Origin: a virus
IMG/VR virus record: IMGVR_UViG_3300017768_000055
Location: 1 to 28,673 of that record
Direction: 5' to 3' (one strand)
DNA: 28,673 nucleotides
Shown: positions 14,922 to 23,081 of the stretch, in pieces
Numbering within the stretch: position 1 is the stretch's first letter
Layout of the letters: every line of letters starts with the position of its first letter
The notes under the pieces: generated by a model
The model's input: the letters and a program-made list of their open reading frames with translations, nothing else
The model's database searches: none
Told to the model about the DNA's origin: nothing
Program-made: the position numbers and the translations under genes

Positions 14922-16945
14922 CAGAACAGATTACTCAATACACTAGCGGATTCAGCAACTCTACCAAACCTGCTAGACAAGAAGTCATTCGCTGGATTGG
15001 GATTACCTTTTTGTACAACAGGGGTACCGCCACCACCACCTGAACTAGTTTTAGCAGTAGGTAGTACGATTGCTTCAGCAACCATAGTCTCTATACTAGA
15101 ATTTAGGTCACTAGTCTTGACCTTAGTAGCAATACTCTTGATATTTGCAACTGTTTTATTAATAATATTACCAGTTCTTGCTTTAAGTGCAGGTGGCATA
15201 ATATCAACAACATTATTCACAACACCACCAATATTCTGTGCAGCAGTATTGATATGTGGTTGCATAAAGTTCATTGCTGCCTGTGCACCTGGGGGTAGAG
15301 TTGCCGATGCCACTGCTGAACCTATACCTTTCAACATACCACCAAATGAATATCCTTTATATTGTCCGTAGTTTGATGGGGGTAGTGATGAAACTGCTGT
15401 TGACTTTTTAGATCCGAAATCAAAAGGAACTGTACCACCCATAGAAAATCCAGGGACTTTATATCCTGCAGAAGTTGCTTGTTGAATTCTTCTACTAGTA
15501 AGTCCAGGGTCTTTCTTAGTATGGGGGGTATTAAAGGGAACAACAAAACCCCCACGAGATCTTTGTGCCACATATTCAGTTCCGTGTCCGATAAAGGATA
15601 CGGACTTACCACCATCGAGTGATACTGGGTAACCTGATTGTGGTCCAGAGATCCAACCACCATCCGACTTCTCAGGTAGAACTGCAGTCTGTGGAACGAT
15701 TCCACCTATGGACATTTCTGGCGTATCTTCGTTATTTGCGTTCTCTGCCGCGTCCATTCTCTCTTGCACCCCAGGAATCATCTTGAGGAAAAATGTCAAC
15801 CCTTCGATCATTTTGATCAGTGGGTAGAATGCCGCTTTACCCATAAATTCGGCAAACGACAGTAATTTAGGTAGATGTGGTTTGATCGCATCTACTATCA
15901 TCTGCAATGGAGGACCCACTGCTTTGAAAAGTTCTGTAATTGCCTCTCTTAAAGGTTTAAAGAACTCATCAAGTGTCTGCATCATAAAGTCAAATGCTTC
16001 CTTAATAGTATTAAAGAAATTACCAACTATAGGTCCAAGGAACTTGCCTGCCTCTTTTCCTAGTAATCCACCAACAGCGTTACCAATCAAACCACCGATA
16101 GGACCTGCAATCTGGTTGCCGATCATACCAAGTGCCATACCGCCACCTGCAGCACCAATACCAGCACCTCTCGCCGCTGCCATCCTGTCTTCTTCAACAC
16201 CGTCATAGTTCTGTGATACATCCTGATATGCTGCAGCACCCTGTGCACCTGCTAGTGCTAACTGACCTAGAGGGTTGCCACCAAGGAATTTACCCAGATT
16301 CAGGATACCTTTACCGATAGTACCAATAATACTACCAAATGCTTTGACAGTTCCGATAGGATTCTTCAGGAATGATAAACCTGCTAATACAGCAAGTCCT
16401 GCACCAAGCATTTTTGCTGCTGCTTTGAATCTGGTCCATCCATCACTATCTTCGCCAAATAACTCGCCATATTTCTGTTTCCACCAATTTATCGTGTTCC
16501 CAATCCACTTAAATAACCCACTAACCATCTCAAACGCTTTTACTATCTTCTCTCGGTTCTCTTTCTTAGATAACCAATTGAGTGCACCAAATATCAAGAG
16601 GTTTTTAAGGAATTTCATCAAATATTCCATAAATCCCAAACCAGCGCCCTTTGTGGCACTGATTGCACTATCTGCAGTATCTCCTTTTGCTTCTATCGCT
16701 GCTTCTCTTTGTCTATCTGCTTGAAGAGCAGCAAAGCGGCGCTGCTCATCCATAAGTCTTTGTTGTGCTAGTTGGTTCTTCTTCAGTGCAAGACCAATAC
16801 TATTTACAGTCGCTCCTAGGGAATTAATTGCTTTAACTGTCGGGACGAAACCTGTGGTGGTAAATGTTTTTTTACCGACAGTCATCTGTGCACCATCTGC
16901 CTCTTTAGGTGGTGTGACGTATTTGTATAGTCTTATCTTACTCAT
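14921..16945 (-). CDS. Tape-measure-like tail protein, paralogue 2 (gp29 position)
   Basis: The protein has 674 residues. Residues 35-90 (AINSLGATVNSIGLALKKNQ, then a charged coiled coil) are followed by a hydrophobic helix and LNWLSKKENREKI at about 123-135, then Ala/Gly-rich helices at 175-300 that look membrane-active. The C-terminal part contains DGGWISGPQSGYPVSLDGG and FIGHGTEYVAQRSRGGF, a type of segment I recall from cyanophage tape-measure proteins. The first 140 residues align with those of the upstream 832-residue protein, so the two genes arose by duplication. One of them should correspond to T4 gp29, the hub tape measure that sets tail length. The gene starts 1 base before the stop of the next and 3 bases after the previous stop. 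Confidence 0.7.
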   Translation of the reverse strand: MSKIRLYKYVTPPKEADGAQMTVGKKTFTTTGFVPTVKAINSLGATVNSIGLALKKNQLAQQRLMDEQRRFAALQADRQREAAIEAKGDTADSAISATKGAGLGFMEYLMKFLKNLLIFGALNWLSKKENREKIVKAFEMVSGLFKWIGNTINWWKQKYGELFGEDSDGWTRFKAAAKMLGAGLAVLAGLSFLKNPIGTVKAFGSIIGTIGKGILNLGKFLGGNPLGQLALAGAQGAAAYQDVSQNYDGVEEDRMAAARGAGIGAAGGGMALGMIGNQIAGPIGGLIGNAVGGLLGKEAGKFLGPIVGNFFNTIKEAFDFMMQTLDEFFKPLREAITELFKAVGPPLQMIVDAIKPHLPKLLSFAEFMGKAAFYPLIKMIEGLTFFLKMIPGVQERMDAAENANNEDTPEMSIGGIVPQTAVLPEKSDGGWISGPQSGYPVSLDGGKSVSFIGHGTEYVAQRSRGGFVVPFNTPHTKKDPGLTSRRIQQATSAGYKVPGFSMGGTVPFDFGSKKSTAVSSLPPSNYGQYKGYSFGGMLKGIGSAVASATLPPGAQAAMNFMQPHINTAAQNIGGVVNNVVDIMPPALKARTGNIINKTVANIKSIATKVKTSDLNSSIETMVAEAIVLPTAKTSSGGGGGTPVVQKGNPNPANDFLSSRFGRVAESASVLSNLF

Positions 16946-16948
16946 AGT

Positions 16949-19447
16949 TTATGAATTTAAACCTGTTAGAGAGAAATCACCAGACTTAGTGACCGTTTGT
17001 ACTCCTATCACACCAGTCTCTGAGACAACAGGTTTAATAATTGGTTGGAATACTACCATTGAAGATCCATCTCCAGAACTTAGTTCGGTATCTTGTTGTT
17101 GAGATGACCGTGTTAATTCACTAGTCTTCGTACTATTTAGATCTGTTGGTCTGATTTCTCTATTGTCAGGACTAGGTGAAGGTCCAGTGCTCAACTGTTT
17201 TGCACCTTTAGCGATAGAAACTCTTATAGTTTCTGGCATCACCTGTTTATATTTTTTCACAAAATCCTTATCTTTATTATTACCTGCAGTACCACCAAGA
17301 GTCACACCAACACAACCTGCAGTACCATTGTCATTAATATCATTATGAAGTTGAATTGCAGATCTCTTACCAATAACACCACCCATATTGTTAATAAAGG
17401 TAGACCAAGTTCCAATACCACTTACATTTGAGTGTTCTGCAAATCCAACAAGAGGATACTTACCATCTGGTAAAGGATAAAGAGCACCAGATACGTTTCT
17501 TCTTTGTGATTGTGATGTGCCTGCTGTACTATATTGACCACTAATCGCTTCCCACTGACCAATCTTTCTATTCTTACCATCAAACAGACGTAGCACACCA
17601 GTAGCACCATCACCGTGTCCTTGGAAATCTATACGTCCTCCTTTTGGTACAGGACTATCATCGGTACCGATACCTTTCTTCGATACAAATGGATCATCGA
17701 CCATAGAAGTTTGAGGTTGTGCCATCTCAAACTGTGCCAATGCTGCCTTCGCACTCGCTGCTTTTTCTTCAGCGAACGGTATTAAAACATTCTCCCAGTG
17801 CTTCGCTTTTTCTTCGTTGGTTGAACCTAAACCATTCCAGTGTCCATTCATAATGGTCATCCCTGGAGCACCATTTGATGTCTTGAACACGCCATCAACC
17901 CCAAACCAGGCAGATCTACTTCCACCTTCACCATTTGCAATTCTTTCTCTTATTACTTTAAGTTCTGCCTTCAATCTCTTCACATCATAGTCTTCATTCT
18001 CTACCTGTGCCATTGCCTTTTGACCATCACTACCAATGACTCTGGTTAAAGTATTCCCTGTACCTTTAATAAATCCTCCAACATTATTAATTGCCCATAT
18101 TGCTTTCTCAAATATCCAGACAATACTATCTAACGCTGCCTTAGCAGCAGGACCAATAACATAGTCCATCAAACCTTGGAAAGCAGCACCTGCAATAGGT
18201 GCAATAAACTCAAGCACCATATCAAGGACGTGCTTCAAAGGTTCAAACAAATCTTGTATTGCTGTTGCAACTGGTTTTACAAATGCATTAAACATTGGTA
18301 AAGCAATATTCTTAAAGTAATCTCCAAGAGGTTTCAGAACAGGTTCTATTGCCTCTCCAAGGAACGCTCCAATCTTATCTCCAAAGAACCCACCTAGAAC
18401 ACCACCCACAATAGGTGCGAATGGTCCTAGGACAGGTGTTAACAGTGCAGTGACCGCAACTGTACCAATAGTGGCACCGATACCTCCACCTGCTGCTACA
18501 TTCATTTTGTCACCAGCAGCGAGTCTGGATCCAAATGAGAGTGCACCTGCAAATATACCTCCACCAGCACCAGATCGCATAAAGCGACCCATACCTGTCA
18601 TACCTTTAAATCCTGCCCTTCCTGCAATACGACCACCGAATCTTGACTTGGATGCATTGCCACCAAATCTTCTAGCGTATCTCTTTCGTGCTGCCTTTGA
18701 TGCGTTACCAGACCTGATACCTTTTGCTACTCTTTTTGGTTTTTGCTTTAAGAAATTATTTTGATTTACTTTCTTTGCGTTTTTTGTTGCCTTGGTACGA
18801 TTAACTTTAAATAATTTTGATAGTTTACCAATATCTCCTGCCAACTTCCAGGGCATTAAAATCCTACTTGCTACCTTGAGCGCGGCGATGCCCCCTACAA
18901 CCTTCAACGCTCTCATTAAGTAACTGTCGTTCCCATCTGGATCGAACAGTCCATCATATATCATACCGAATCCCCACGATCCAACCTTCCAGACCGTGCC
19001 CAACCACTTACCGATCCATTCGAACCCAGTCCGAATTGACTCTTTGTTTTCCTTCTTAGACAACCAGTCTAATGCAAAGAATGTACCAAGAGTTGCCGCA
19101 AATTTAATCAGTGGTTCTATTAATGGTGATAGGAACCCAAAGATACCACTCCCACCCTTTGAATATCCTCTCGATTTCGACTCTCTTTCTATCTCTTCAG
19201 TTGCTTTCTTCTCAATCTTACTCTCTCTCGCCCTGTCCTGTGCTAGAGATCTTCTCCCTTGCACAGCGTACGCTGCATCAAGTCGTGCTTGGTGTCCACT
19301 TGTGAGAATCTTACCAACATCGGTGACAGTATGTCCCAATCGGTTGACCGCTAGGGTCATTGACATTGCAGGATCCTTCTTGTCCATACCAGAGGTAGTG
19401 ACAGGAATAAAGTTTCTTATTGATAACTTGGGTGCTGCTTTTGCCAT
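16949..19447 (-). CDS. Tape-measure-like tail protein, paralogue 1, with a C-terminal murein-enzyme-like module
   Basis: The protein has 832 residues. Residues 30-100 are a charged coiled coil; residues 103-140 carry a hydrophobic segment and LDWLSKKENKES, shared with the next gene's product; residues 210-285 are very basic (Lys/Arg/Gly-rich); residues 290-360 are Gly/Ala-rich and membrane-like; residues 370-470 are amphipathic helices. Residues about 604-746 form a separate domain: FQGHGDGATGVLRLFDGKN, then SGALYPLPDGKYPLVG, then IQLHNDINDNGTAGCVGV with His701 and Cys712. This order (substrate strands, a P-x-G-x-Y segment, H...[ST]xGC) resembles YkuD L,D-transpeptidases and the Tlde1/DUF2778 group that cut or edit peptidoglycan. 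The start overlaps the gp51 stop as TAATG. Tail role firm; enzyme domain probable but unproven. Confidence 0.7.
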   Translation of the reverse strand: MAKAAPKLSIRNFIPVTTSGMDKKDPAMSMTLAVNRLGHTVTDVGKILTSGHQARLDAAYAVQGRRSLAQDRARESKIEKKATEEIERESKSRGYSKGGSGIFGFLSPLIEPLIKFAATLGTFFALDWLSKKENKESIRTGFEWIGKWLGTVWKVGSWGFGMIYDGLFDPDGNDSYLMRALKVVGGIAALKVASRILMPWKLAGDIGKLSKLFKVNRTKATKNAKKVNQNNFLKQKPKRVAKGIRSGNASKAARKRYARRFGGNASKSRFGGRIAGRAGFKGMTGMGRFMRSGAGGGIFAGALSFGSRLAAGDKMNVAAGGGIGATIGTVAVTALLTPVLGPFAPIVGGVLGGFFGDKIGAFLGEAIEPVLKPLGDYFKNIALPMFNAFVKPVATAIQDLFEPLKHVLDMVLEFIAPIAGAAFQGLMDYVIGPAAKAALDSIVWIFEKAIWAINNVGGFIKGTGNTLTRVIGSDGQKAMAQVENEDYDVKRLKAELKVIRERIANGEGGSRSAWFGVDGVFKTSNGAPGMTIMNGHWNGLGSTNEEKAKHWENVLIPFAEEKAASAKAALAQFEMAQPQTSMVDDPFVSKKGIGTDDSPVPKGGRIDFQGHGDGATGVLRLFDGKNRKIGQWEAISGQYSTAGTSQSQRRNVSGALYPLPDGKYPLVGFAEHSNVSGIGTWSTFINNMGGVIGKRSAIQLHNDINDNGTAGCVGVTLGGTAGNNKDKDFVKKYKQVMPETIRVSIAKGAKQLSTGPSPSPDNREIRPTDLNSTKTSELTRSSQQQDTELSSGDGSSMVVFQPIIKPVVSETGVIGVQTVTKSGDFSLTGLNS

Positions 19448-19620
19448 TAAAGTGACTGGTGTTGTCCCGCCTGTTGGCGTTGTCTTGCCTCTTCCTCACG
19501 TAAGTAACGCATCAAGAGGTTCACATAAACATCCCTTTCCCACGGCATCATATTTTCAAGTTCTGTGAGACTGTACTTATGATGTTGCATCAAAGCAAAG
19601 TTGGTCTCATAGATGTTCAT
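19447..19620 (-). CDS. 51: gp51-like baseplate hub assembly protein (57 aa)
   Basis: A 57-residue frame starts at the ATG at 19620 and ends with TAA at 19447, sharing one base with the next ATG. Residues 1-42 (MNIYETNFALMQHHKYSLTE, then LENMMPWERDVYVNLLMRYL) carry the S-x-x-E-L-E-x-M-x-P-W-E-R-D pattern of the short gp51-type or chaperone-type proteins of T4-like phages. The tail is charged and Gln-rich. In T4, gp51 is needed for hub assembly but is not in the virion. Its place between gp26 and the tape-measure genes agrees. Confidence 0.65.
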   Translation of the reverse strand: MNIYETNFALMQHHKYSLTELENMMPWERDVYVNLLMRYLREEEARQRQQAGQHQSL

Positions 19621-19640
19621 CAACGAATCGTGCGCTAGGG

Positions 19641-20345
19641 CTACGCGAAAAAACTTGCTAGTCCTTCGAGTACAATTGGTGATGTAACTTCAGTCTTCGG
19701 ATTGAAAACCTCAATAGTATGGGAGAGTTTAGGCATAGTTTCAAAGAACTTCTGAACTAAACCGAACTGTTGTGAGTTCATATTTTCATAGAATTCAACT
19801 AGTTCTTTAGTTGTGTGATCTTTTCCTTCATATACATCCTCACCTTCAGCAATACTTTCAGTACAACTAGCAGCAAGTTTGAATAGATCGTCTACACCTG
19901 GGTTGTCAACGAGATTATTCTTCACAAACACATCCAAGGATGGATATTGCATAGTGATAGTGACATCATCGCTGACTTTAAGAATGGTGGTATGTTCCTT
20001 AGGAATTATTACCTTCACATCATCAAGGTTGACTTCAACATCAACTTGAGTCTTCTCATCATCAGGGCAAGTGATCTTAAATTCACTCACCTCACCAACA
20101 GATTTACCACGGATTCTAAGAAAGAGATATTCAATATCAAATGTAGCAAGGTCATCAAGTTTCTTGAGGTTGGTACAATTCTTGATAATCTCTTTCACCG
20201 CTTTGATCATCTCTTTATTATCCTGTGTTTCCATAGCAAGATAAAGAAGTTTCTCTTCTCTCACTAGGAATGGTCTATAGGTAACCTTTTGACCACGAGG
20301 AAGCACGCATTCATAATCTGGAATGCTCAGTTTGGGTAAAGGCAT
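19641..20345 (-). CDS. 26: Baseplate hub protein gp26-like (T4 baseplate family)
   Basis: The protein has 234 residues. The N-terminus LPKLSIPDYECVLPRGQKVT, then YRPFLVREEKLLYLAMETQD, is the characteristic start of T4-baseplate gp26 proteins. The internal TFDIEYLFLRIRGKSVGEVS segment and the C-terminal SQQFGLVQKFFETMPKLSH also fit. T4 gp26 is a hub subunit of 208 residues; the size here is close. A CTAAATA late element lies 27 bases before the ATG. It precedes gp51, as expected for linked hub-assembly factors. Confidence 0.85.
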   Translation of the reverse strand: MPLPKLSIPDYECVLPRGQKVTYRPFLVREEKLLYLAMETQDNKEMIKAVKEIIKNCTNLKKLDDLATFDIEYLFLRIRGKSVGEVSEFKITCPDDEKTQVDVEVNLDDVKVIIPKEHTTILKVSDDVTITMQYPSLDVFVKNNLVDNPGVDDLFKLAASCTESIAEGEDVYEGKDHTTKELVEFYENMNSQQFGLVQKFFETMPKLSHTIEVFNPKTEVTSPIVLEGLASFFA

Positions 20346-20371
20346 CGTGTAAAATTACAATTCAGTAAAAC

Positions 20372-20378
20372 TATTTAG
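20372..20378 (-). promoter_or_regulatory. Late promoter motif CTAAATA before gp26
   Basis: The minus strand reads GTCTAAATAGTTTTAC. The TAA (20377-20375) is the stop codon of gp54, and the ATG of gp26 follows about 27 bases later, a normal distance for a T4 late promoter. Confidence 0.6.
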
Positions 20379-21100
20379 ACCCCGACGTAGGTCCTGAAAT
20401 CATTATCGTCGAGAACACTATCTATATTGTTTATAACCTTTTCGTTGGTCCAACCACCTGCCTTCTCTTGTTTTGTAGTAAATCTATAACGCTCAAACTT
20501 AAACTGTACATCTAATCTCATCACTTCTGAATTACTGTTGCCGAAGGTCATTGTACCTAGGTTGAATGGATATGCTCCATTGAATCTCCATATACCAACT
20601 GCTTTATTTAAACGTGTTTGATATTTTTGTCCTTTCTTCACGGTCTGCACGATAAAGTTAGATCCTCTCTCCCATTTCCTTACAATAATGTCACAAATAT
20701 AATCATCATAGAAACTGACTCTGTTCTCACCATCAGGTGCAATAGAATTCATCCAAGTCTCAAAGAAATTTCTATGCCACTGGTTCTTTGTCACTAAGAA
20801 TGACACTGCTAGTTCATTAGGTGTCTGTCCTGTTACATATGATCTTTGAAGACCAAAGTTCTGAGTGTCTCCAGTCGTCAAGTTTCTTGAAGGGATAGTA
20901 ACTTGATCAGCAAAATAATTTACAGCGTCATAATATTCTCTACCATATGCAATCGTCCCACCACCATTAAGTGCTGCAGATCCCAAGACACCAGGGAATC
21001 CAATCTCTACAGAGTAAAGATTACCACGGGAGGGTTCCCACGCTCCCTTAGAAACGAGGTCTGTGAATGATCTAAATGAATTGGGTGCTGCGTATGACAT
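20375..21100 (-). CDS. 54: Baseplate tail-tube initiator gp54-like
   Basis: I chose the ATG at 21100 (MSYAAPNSFRSFTDLVSKGA), which shares one base with the upstream TGA (TGATG), giving 241 residues; a longer frame upstream runs inside the previous gene. The sequence has the gp19/gp54 tail-tube pattern: SRGNLYSVEIGFPG, VTIPSRNLTTGDTQNFGLQR, ELAVSFLVTKNQWHRNFFET and FNGAYPFNLGTMTFGNSNSE, with strands that form the tube barrel. T4 gp54 (320 residues) sits on gp48 and starts tube polymerisation. Position between gp4 and gp26, plus gp48 on the opposite strand, supports gp54 over the tube protein gp19. Confidence 0.8.
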   Translation of the reverse strand: MSYAAPNSFRSFTDLVSKGAWEPSRGNLYSVEIGFPGVLGSAALNGGGTIAYGREYYDAVNYFADQVTIPSRNLTTGDTQNFGLQRSYVTGQTPNELAVSFLVTKNQWHRNFFETWMNSIAPDGENRVSFYDDYICDIIVRKWERGSNFIVQTVKKGQKYQTRLNKAVGIWRFNGAYPFNLGTMTFGNSNSEVMRLDVQFKFERYRFTTKQEKAGGWTNEKVINNIDSVLDDNDFRTYVGV

Positions 21101-21555
21101 CAGAGTTTCTTTAATACTAACGACGTTGGTACGGATATGTTTCTTCCGTTGACAGTGGTTACAAATTCTTCGGAGGGAATCAAACCAATATCTGCCCACT
21201 CAGAGTTTTCAATGCTGTAATAGGGTGATAAAACATTACTTCGCAAGTATTTATGCAGAGTAACAGGAGGTGGTGACGGAGTGAACCCTGAGACCCGTGC
21301 TTGAGGTGGTAGATAGTGTACATTAGCACCCCAAAAGTGGTTCGTTGACTCACCTATGACATACACCAAAGGATATTTGTCCCAGAACTGATACTTCTCT
21401 GCATACTCTGCTGCATACTGGAAAGTACATACTCCTCCCACAGCAGGACCATCTATACCACGACCTGATAGGTAGAAGAACAATTGACTCCTCCACCAAG
21501 AAGGTGCCTGTGCTCTATTGTTTGCTAGATCTTTTAGATCTTGATAGACGCTCAT
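21100..21555 (-). CDS. Tail/head-region protein of unknown function with a YPLVY...HYLPP motif
   Basis: The protein has 151 residues. It contains SWWRSQLFFYLSGRG, then a GGVCTFQYAAEY segment, and then FWDKYPLVYVIGESTN and HFWGANVHYLPPQAR. The pattern D.YPLV......F.G.N.HYLPP..R also occurs in short proteins of other T4-like marine phages that have no settled function. It overlaps gp4 (ATGA) and gp54 (TGATG), so it is co-translated with virion assembly genes. A structural or assembly role is inferred from context. Confidence 0.6.
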   Translation of the reverse strand: MSVYQDLKDLANNRAQAPSWWRSQLFFYLSGRGIDGPAVGGVCTFQYAAEYAEKYQFWDKYPLVYVIGESTNHFWGANVHYLPPQARVSGFTPSPPPVTLHKYLRSNVLSPYYSIENSEWADIGLIPSEEFVTTVNGRNISVPTSLVLKKL

Positions 21556-21986
21556 ACTTTGAGTTCTTTTTCTGTGAGTATAATAAATTTCATCTTACGA
21601 TCTGCACAATACTCACGTGCTGCCTTCCACTTCGCCTGATTGACTCCGTACGTGGCAATCTCTGTCAATAATCTCTTAGTCTTCCTACCTTTTTTAGGTG
21701 GAAGAGTTTGTGCCTTGGGTTTTACCTCCACTATATATTTAGTAGTACCAGAGGAAGTTCTTCCTTTGATGTAGAAGTCTGGAAAATATCTGTGTATTCT
21801 ATTGTCAATAGGTGAGATATATGGAATGATTATCTCCTCTGAACCCCATTCCATTACGTTTGCATTCTTATCGCACCATACCATTAATTTACGTTCCCAC
21901 AAACTCCTATAAATAATATTCGTAGGGTCACCTTTGTATTTTCCTGGGTAACTAGGTCTGAACCTTCCAGAATAACTTCGCTGCAT
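21552..21986 (-). CDS. 4: Head completion protein gp4-like
   Basis: The protein has 144 residues, close to T4 gp4 (150). The start RSYSGRFRPSYPGKYKGDPT, then NIIYRSLWERKLMVWCDKN, and HRYFPDFYIKG followed by KYIVEVKPK are the typical gp4 blocks. These also form a TnsA-like nuclease pattern: E at LWE, D at FPDFY and E-x-K at VEVKPK. T4 gp4 (gp50/gp4) acts at the end of head packaging. Its ATG abuts the ATG of gp48 on the other strand, forming CATATG. Confidence 0.85.
   Translation of the reverse strand: MQRSYSGRFRPSYPGKYKGDPTNIIYRSLWERKLMVWCDKNANVMEWGSEEIIIPYISPIDNRIHRYFPDFYIKGRTSSGTTKYIVEVKPKAQTLPPKKGRKTKRLLTEIATYGVNQAKWKAAREYCADRKMKFIILTEKELKV
21908..21915 (+). promoter_or_regulatory. T4 late promoter TATAAATA for gp48-gp53
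   Basis: The plus strand reads CCTATAAATAATATT. This exact consensus lies inside the gp4 gene, about 70 bases before the gp48 ATG. It is the only good late element upstream of the plus-strand block. Confidence 0.7.
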
Positions 21987-23081
21987 ATGACTACCCCACT
22001 AGTTTACCCAAGAACATTGCCGACCGATATACTCGGGTCGAGACGTGAGATCTCTCGTGAAGATACTTTTGCGACTAAACTCGTAGATTATCTTAAAATT
22101 CAAGTGTACGATCCTCAACAGGGTGGTAATCCTTATACTTATGTAGGTAACAACGGTAAACCCGTAGCAGAACCTTTTAGAAATGCATCTGATGCAGGAT
22201 TAGTTGGTAATGTATTTTTATATTTACCTAATGGTTTACAAGAAAATTATACAGCGATGTATAATGAAACCACTTTAGGTGCAGCAGGTCTTGGTGCTAT
22301 GCAAGCAGCATCAAATCCGACTCAAGGAAATGCTGTTAATACTCTACAAGAAACAGCAGGATCTTTAAAACCAGAGTTTTTAATGAACTCAATATCATCT
22401 GCTATTGGTACAGTTAACTCTACTCTAGGTGCAGGTGGAGATATTGATGGCAATGCTTTGTCTGCCATTGCAACTAAGAAAATATTCAACCCATACCAAG
22501 AAGTTACATTCAAAGGTGTGGCATATAGAAACCACACATTTAACTTTAAGATTGCACCACGTAATGCTAAGGAAGCACAAGAAGCACTAGGTATATTCAA
22601 ACTCCTTCGTTTTGCTATGCATCCTACGATGTCTGGTAGTAATGCTGATGCGATCAAGAAGATGTTTAAGTTAGGTCTCACCAGCACTGATCAAGAAACT
22701 AGAGATAATGCAGAAAAAGCAACAAATGCTCTTTCAACAGGGAATGGTACTGATGTAGGAACTCTGAACAACGCTAGGTTCCTAAACATTCCAAACTATT
22801 TCAGACTCGGTATTGTTCGTGTCAAAGCACAAGAGACTGAGAGTGGTGATGATCTTAGGATTACAGGCAATGGTGGTATGCTCAAGAGTATTCACTCATT
22901 CCCTTCCAAGGTTGTACTTGAGAATCTACAGTTGAATACATCACCTGATAACTTTATGAATACTTTGAGAGACATTACTGATAACACTTGGGACTATGGT
23001 CCAGTTGCATATACAATGACTCTCACCTTCAAGGAAACTCAATTCCTTACTTCAGATATGTTTGCAAGAGGAGGTTCCTAA
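21987..23081 (+). CDS. 48: Baseplate tail-tube cap gp48-like
   Basis: The protein has 364 residues, the same length as T4 gp48. Residues 1-45 (MTTPLVYPRTLPTDILGSRR, then KLVDYLKIQVYDPQ) and the block FKGVAYRNHTFNFKIAPRNA, then KEAQEALGIFKLLRFAMHPT, are the expected gp48 segments; the latter also matches tail-tube-type folds. gp48 forms the platform on the hub from which gp54 and the tube grow. No Shine-Dalgarno site is visible before the ATG, which directly abuts the gp4 start on the other strand. The stop shares a base with the gp53 start. Confidence 0.85.
   Translation: MTTPLVYPRTLPTDILGSRREISREDTFATKLVDYLKIQVYDPQQGGNPYTYVGNNGKPVAEPFRNASDAGLVGNVFLYLPNGLQENYTAMYNETTLGAAGLGAMQAASNPTQGNAVNTLQETAGSLKPEFLMNSISSAIGTVNSTLGAGGDIDGNALSAIATKKIFNPYQEVTFKGVAYRNHTFNFKIAPRNAKEAQEALGIFKLLRFAMHPTMSGSNADAIKKMFKLGLTSTDQETRDNAEKATNALSTGNGTDVGTLNNARFLNIPNYFRLGIVRVKAQETESGDDLRITGNGGMLKSIHSFPSKVVLENLQLNTSPDNFMNTLRDITDNTWDYGPVAYTMTLTFKETQFLTSDMFARGGS

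Noticed and set aside
16275-16724. Plus-strand open frame of 149 residues
   Set aside because: Antisense to the second tape-measure-like gene, no recognisable domain, composition of a shadow frame.
17134-17140. CTAAATA inside the large tape-measure gene
   Set aside because: It lies within codons and about 190 bases from the next start; motifs of this kind are expected by chance in A+T-rich sequence.
18996-19568. Long plus-strand open frame of 190 residues inside the tape-measure gene
   Set aside because: It is antisense to a clearly coding minus-strand gene, has no ribosome site, and has a proline/serine/leucine-rich composition that fits a reversed frame.
21248-21254. ATAAATA inside the 151-residue gene
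   Set aside because: Intragenic and about 150 bases from the gp54 start; chance match cannot be excluded.
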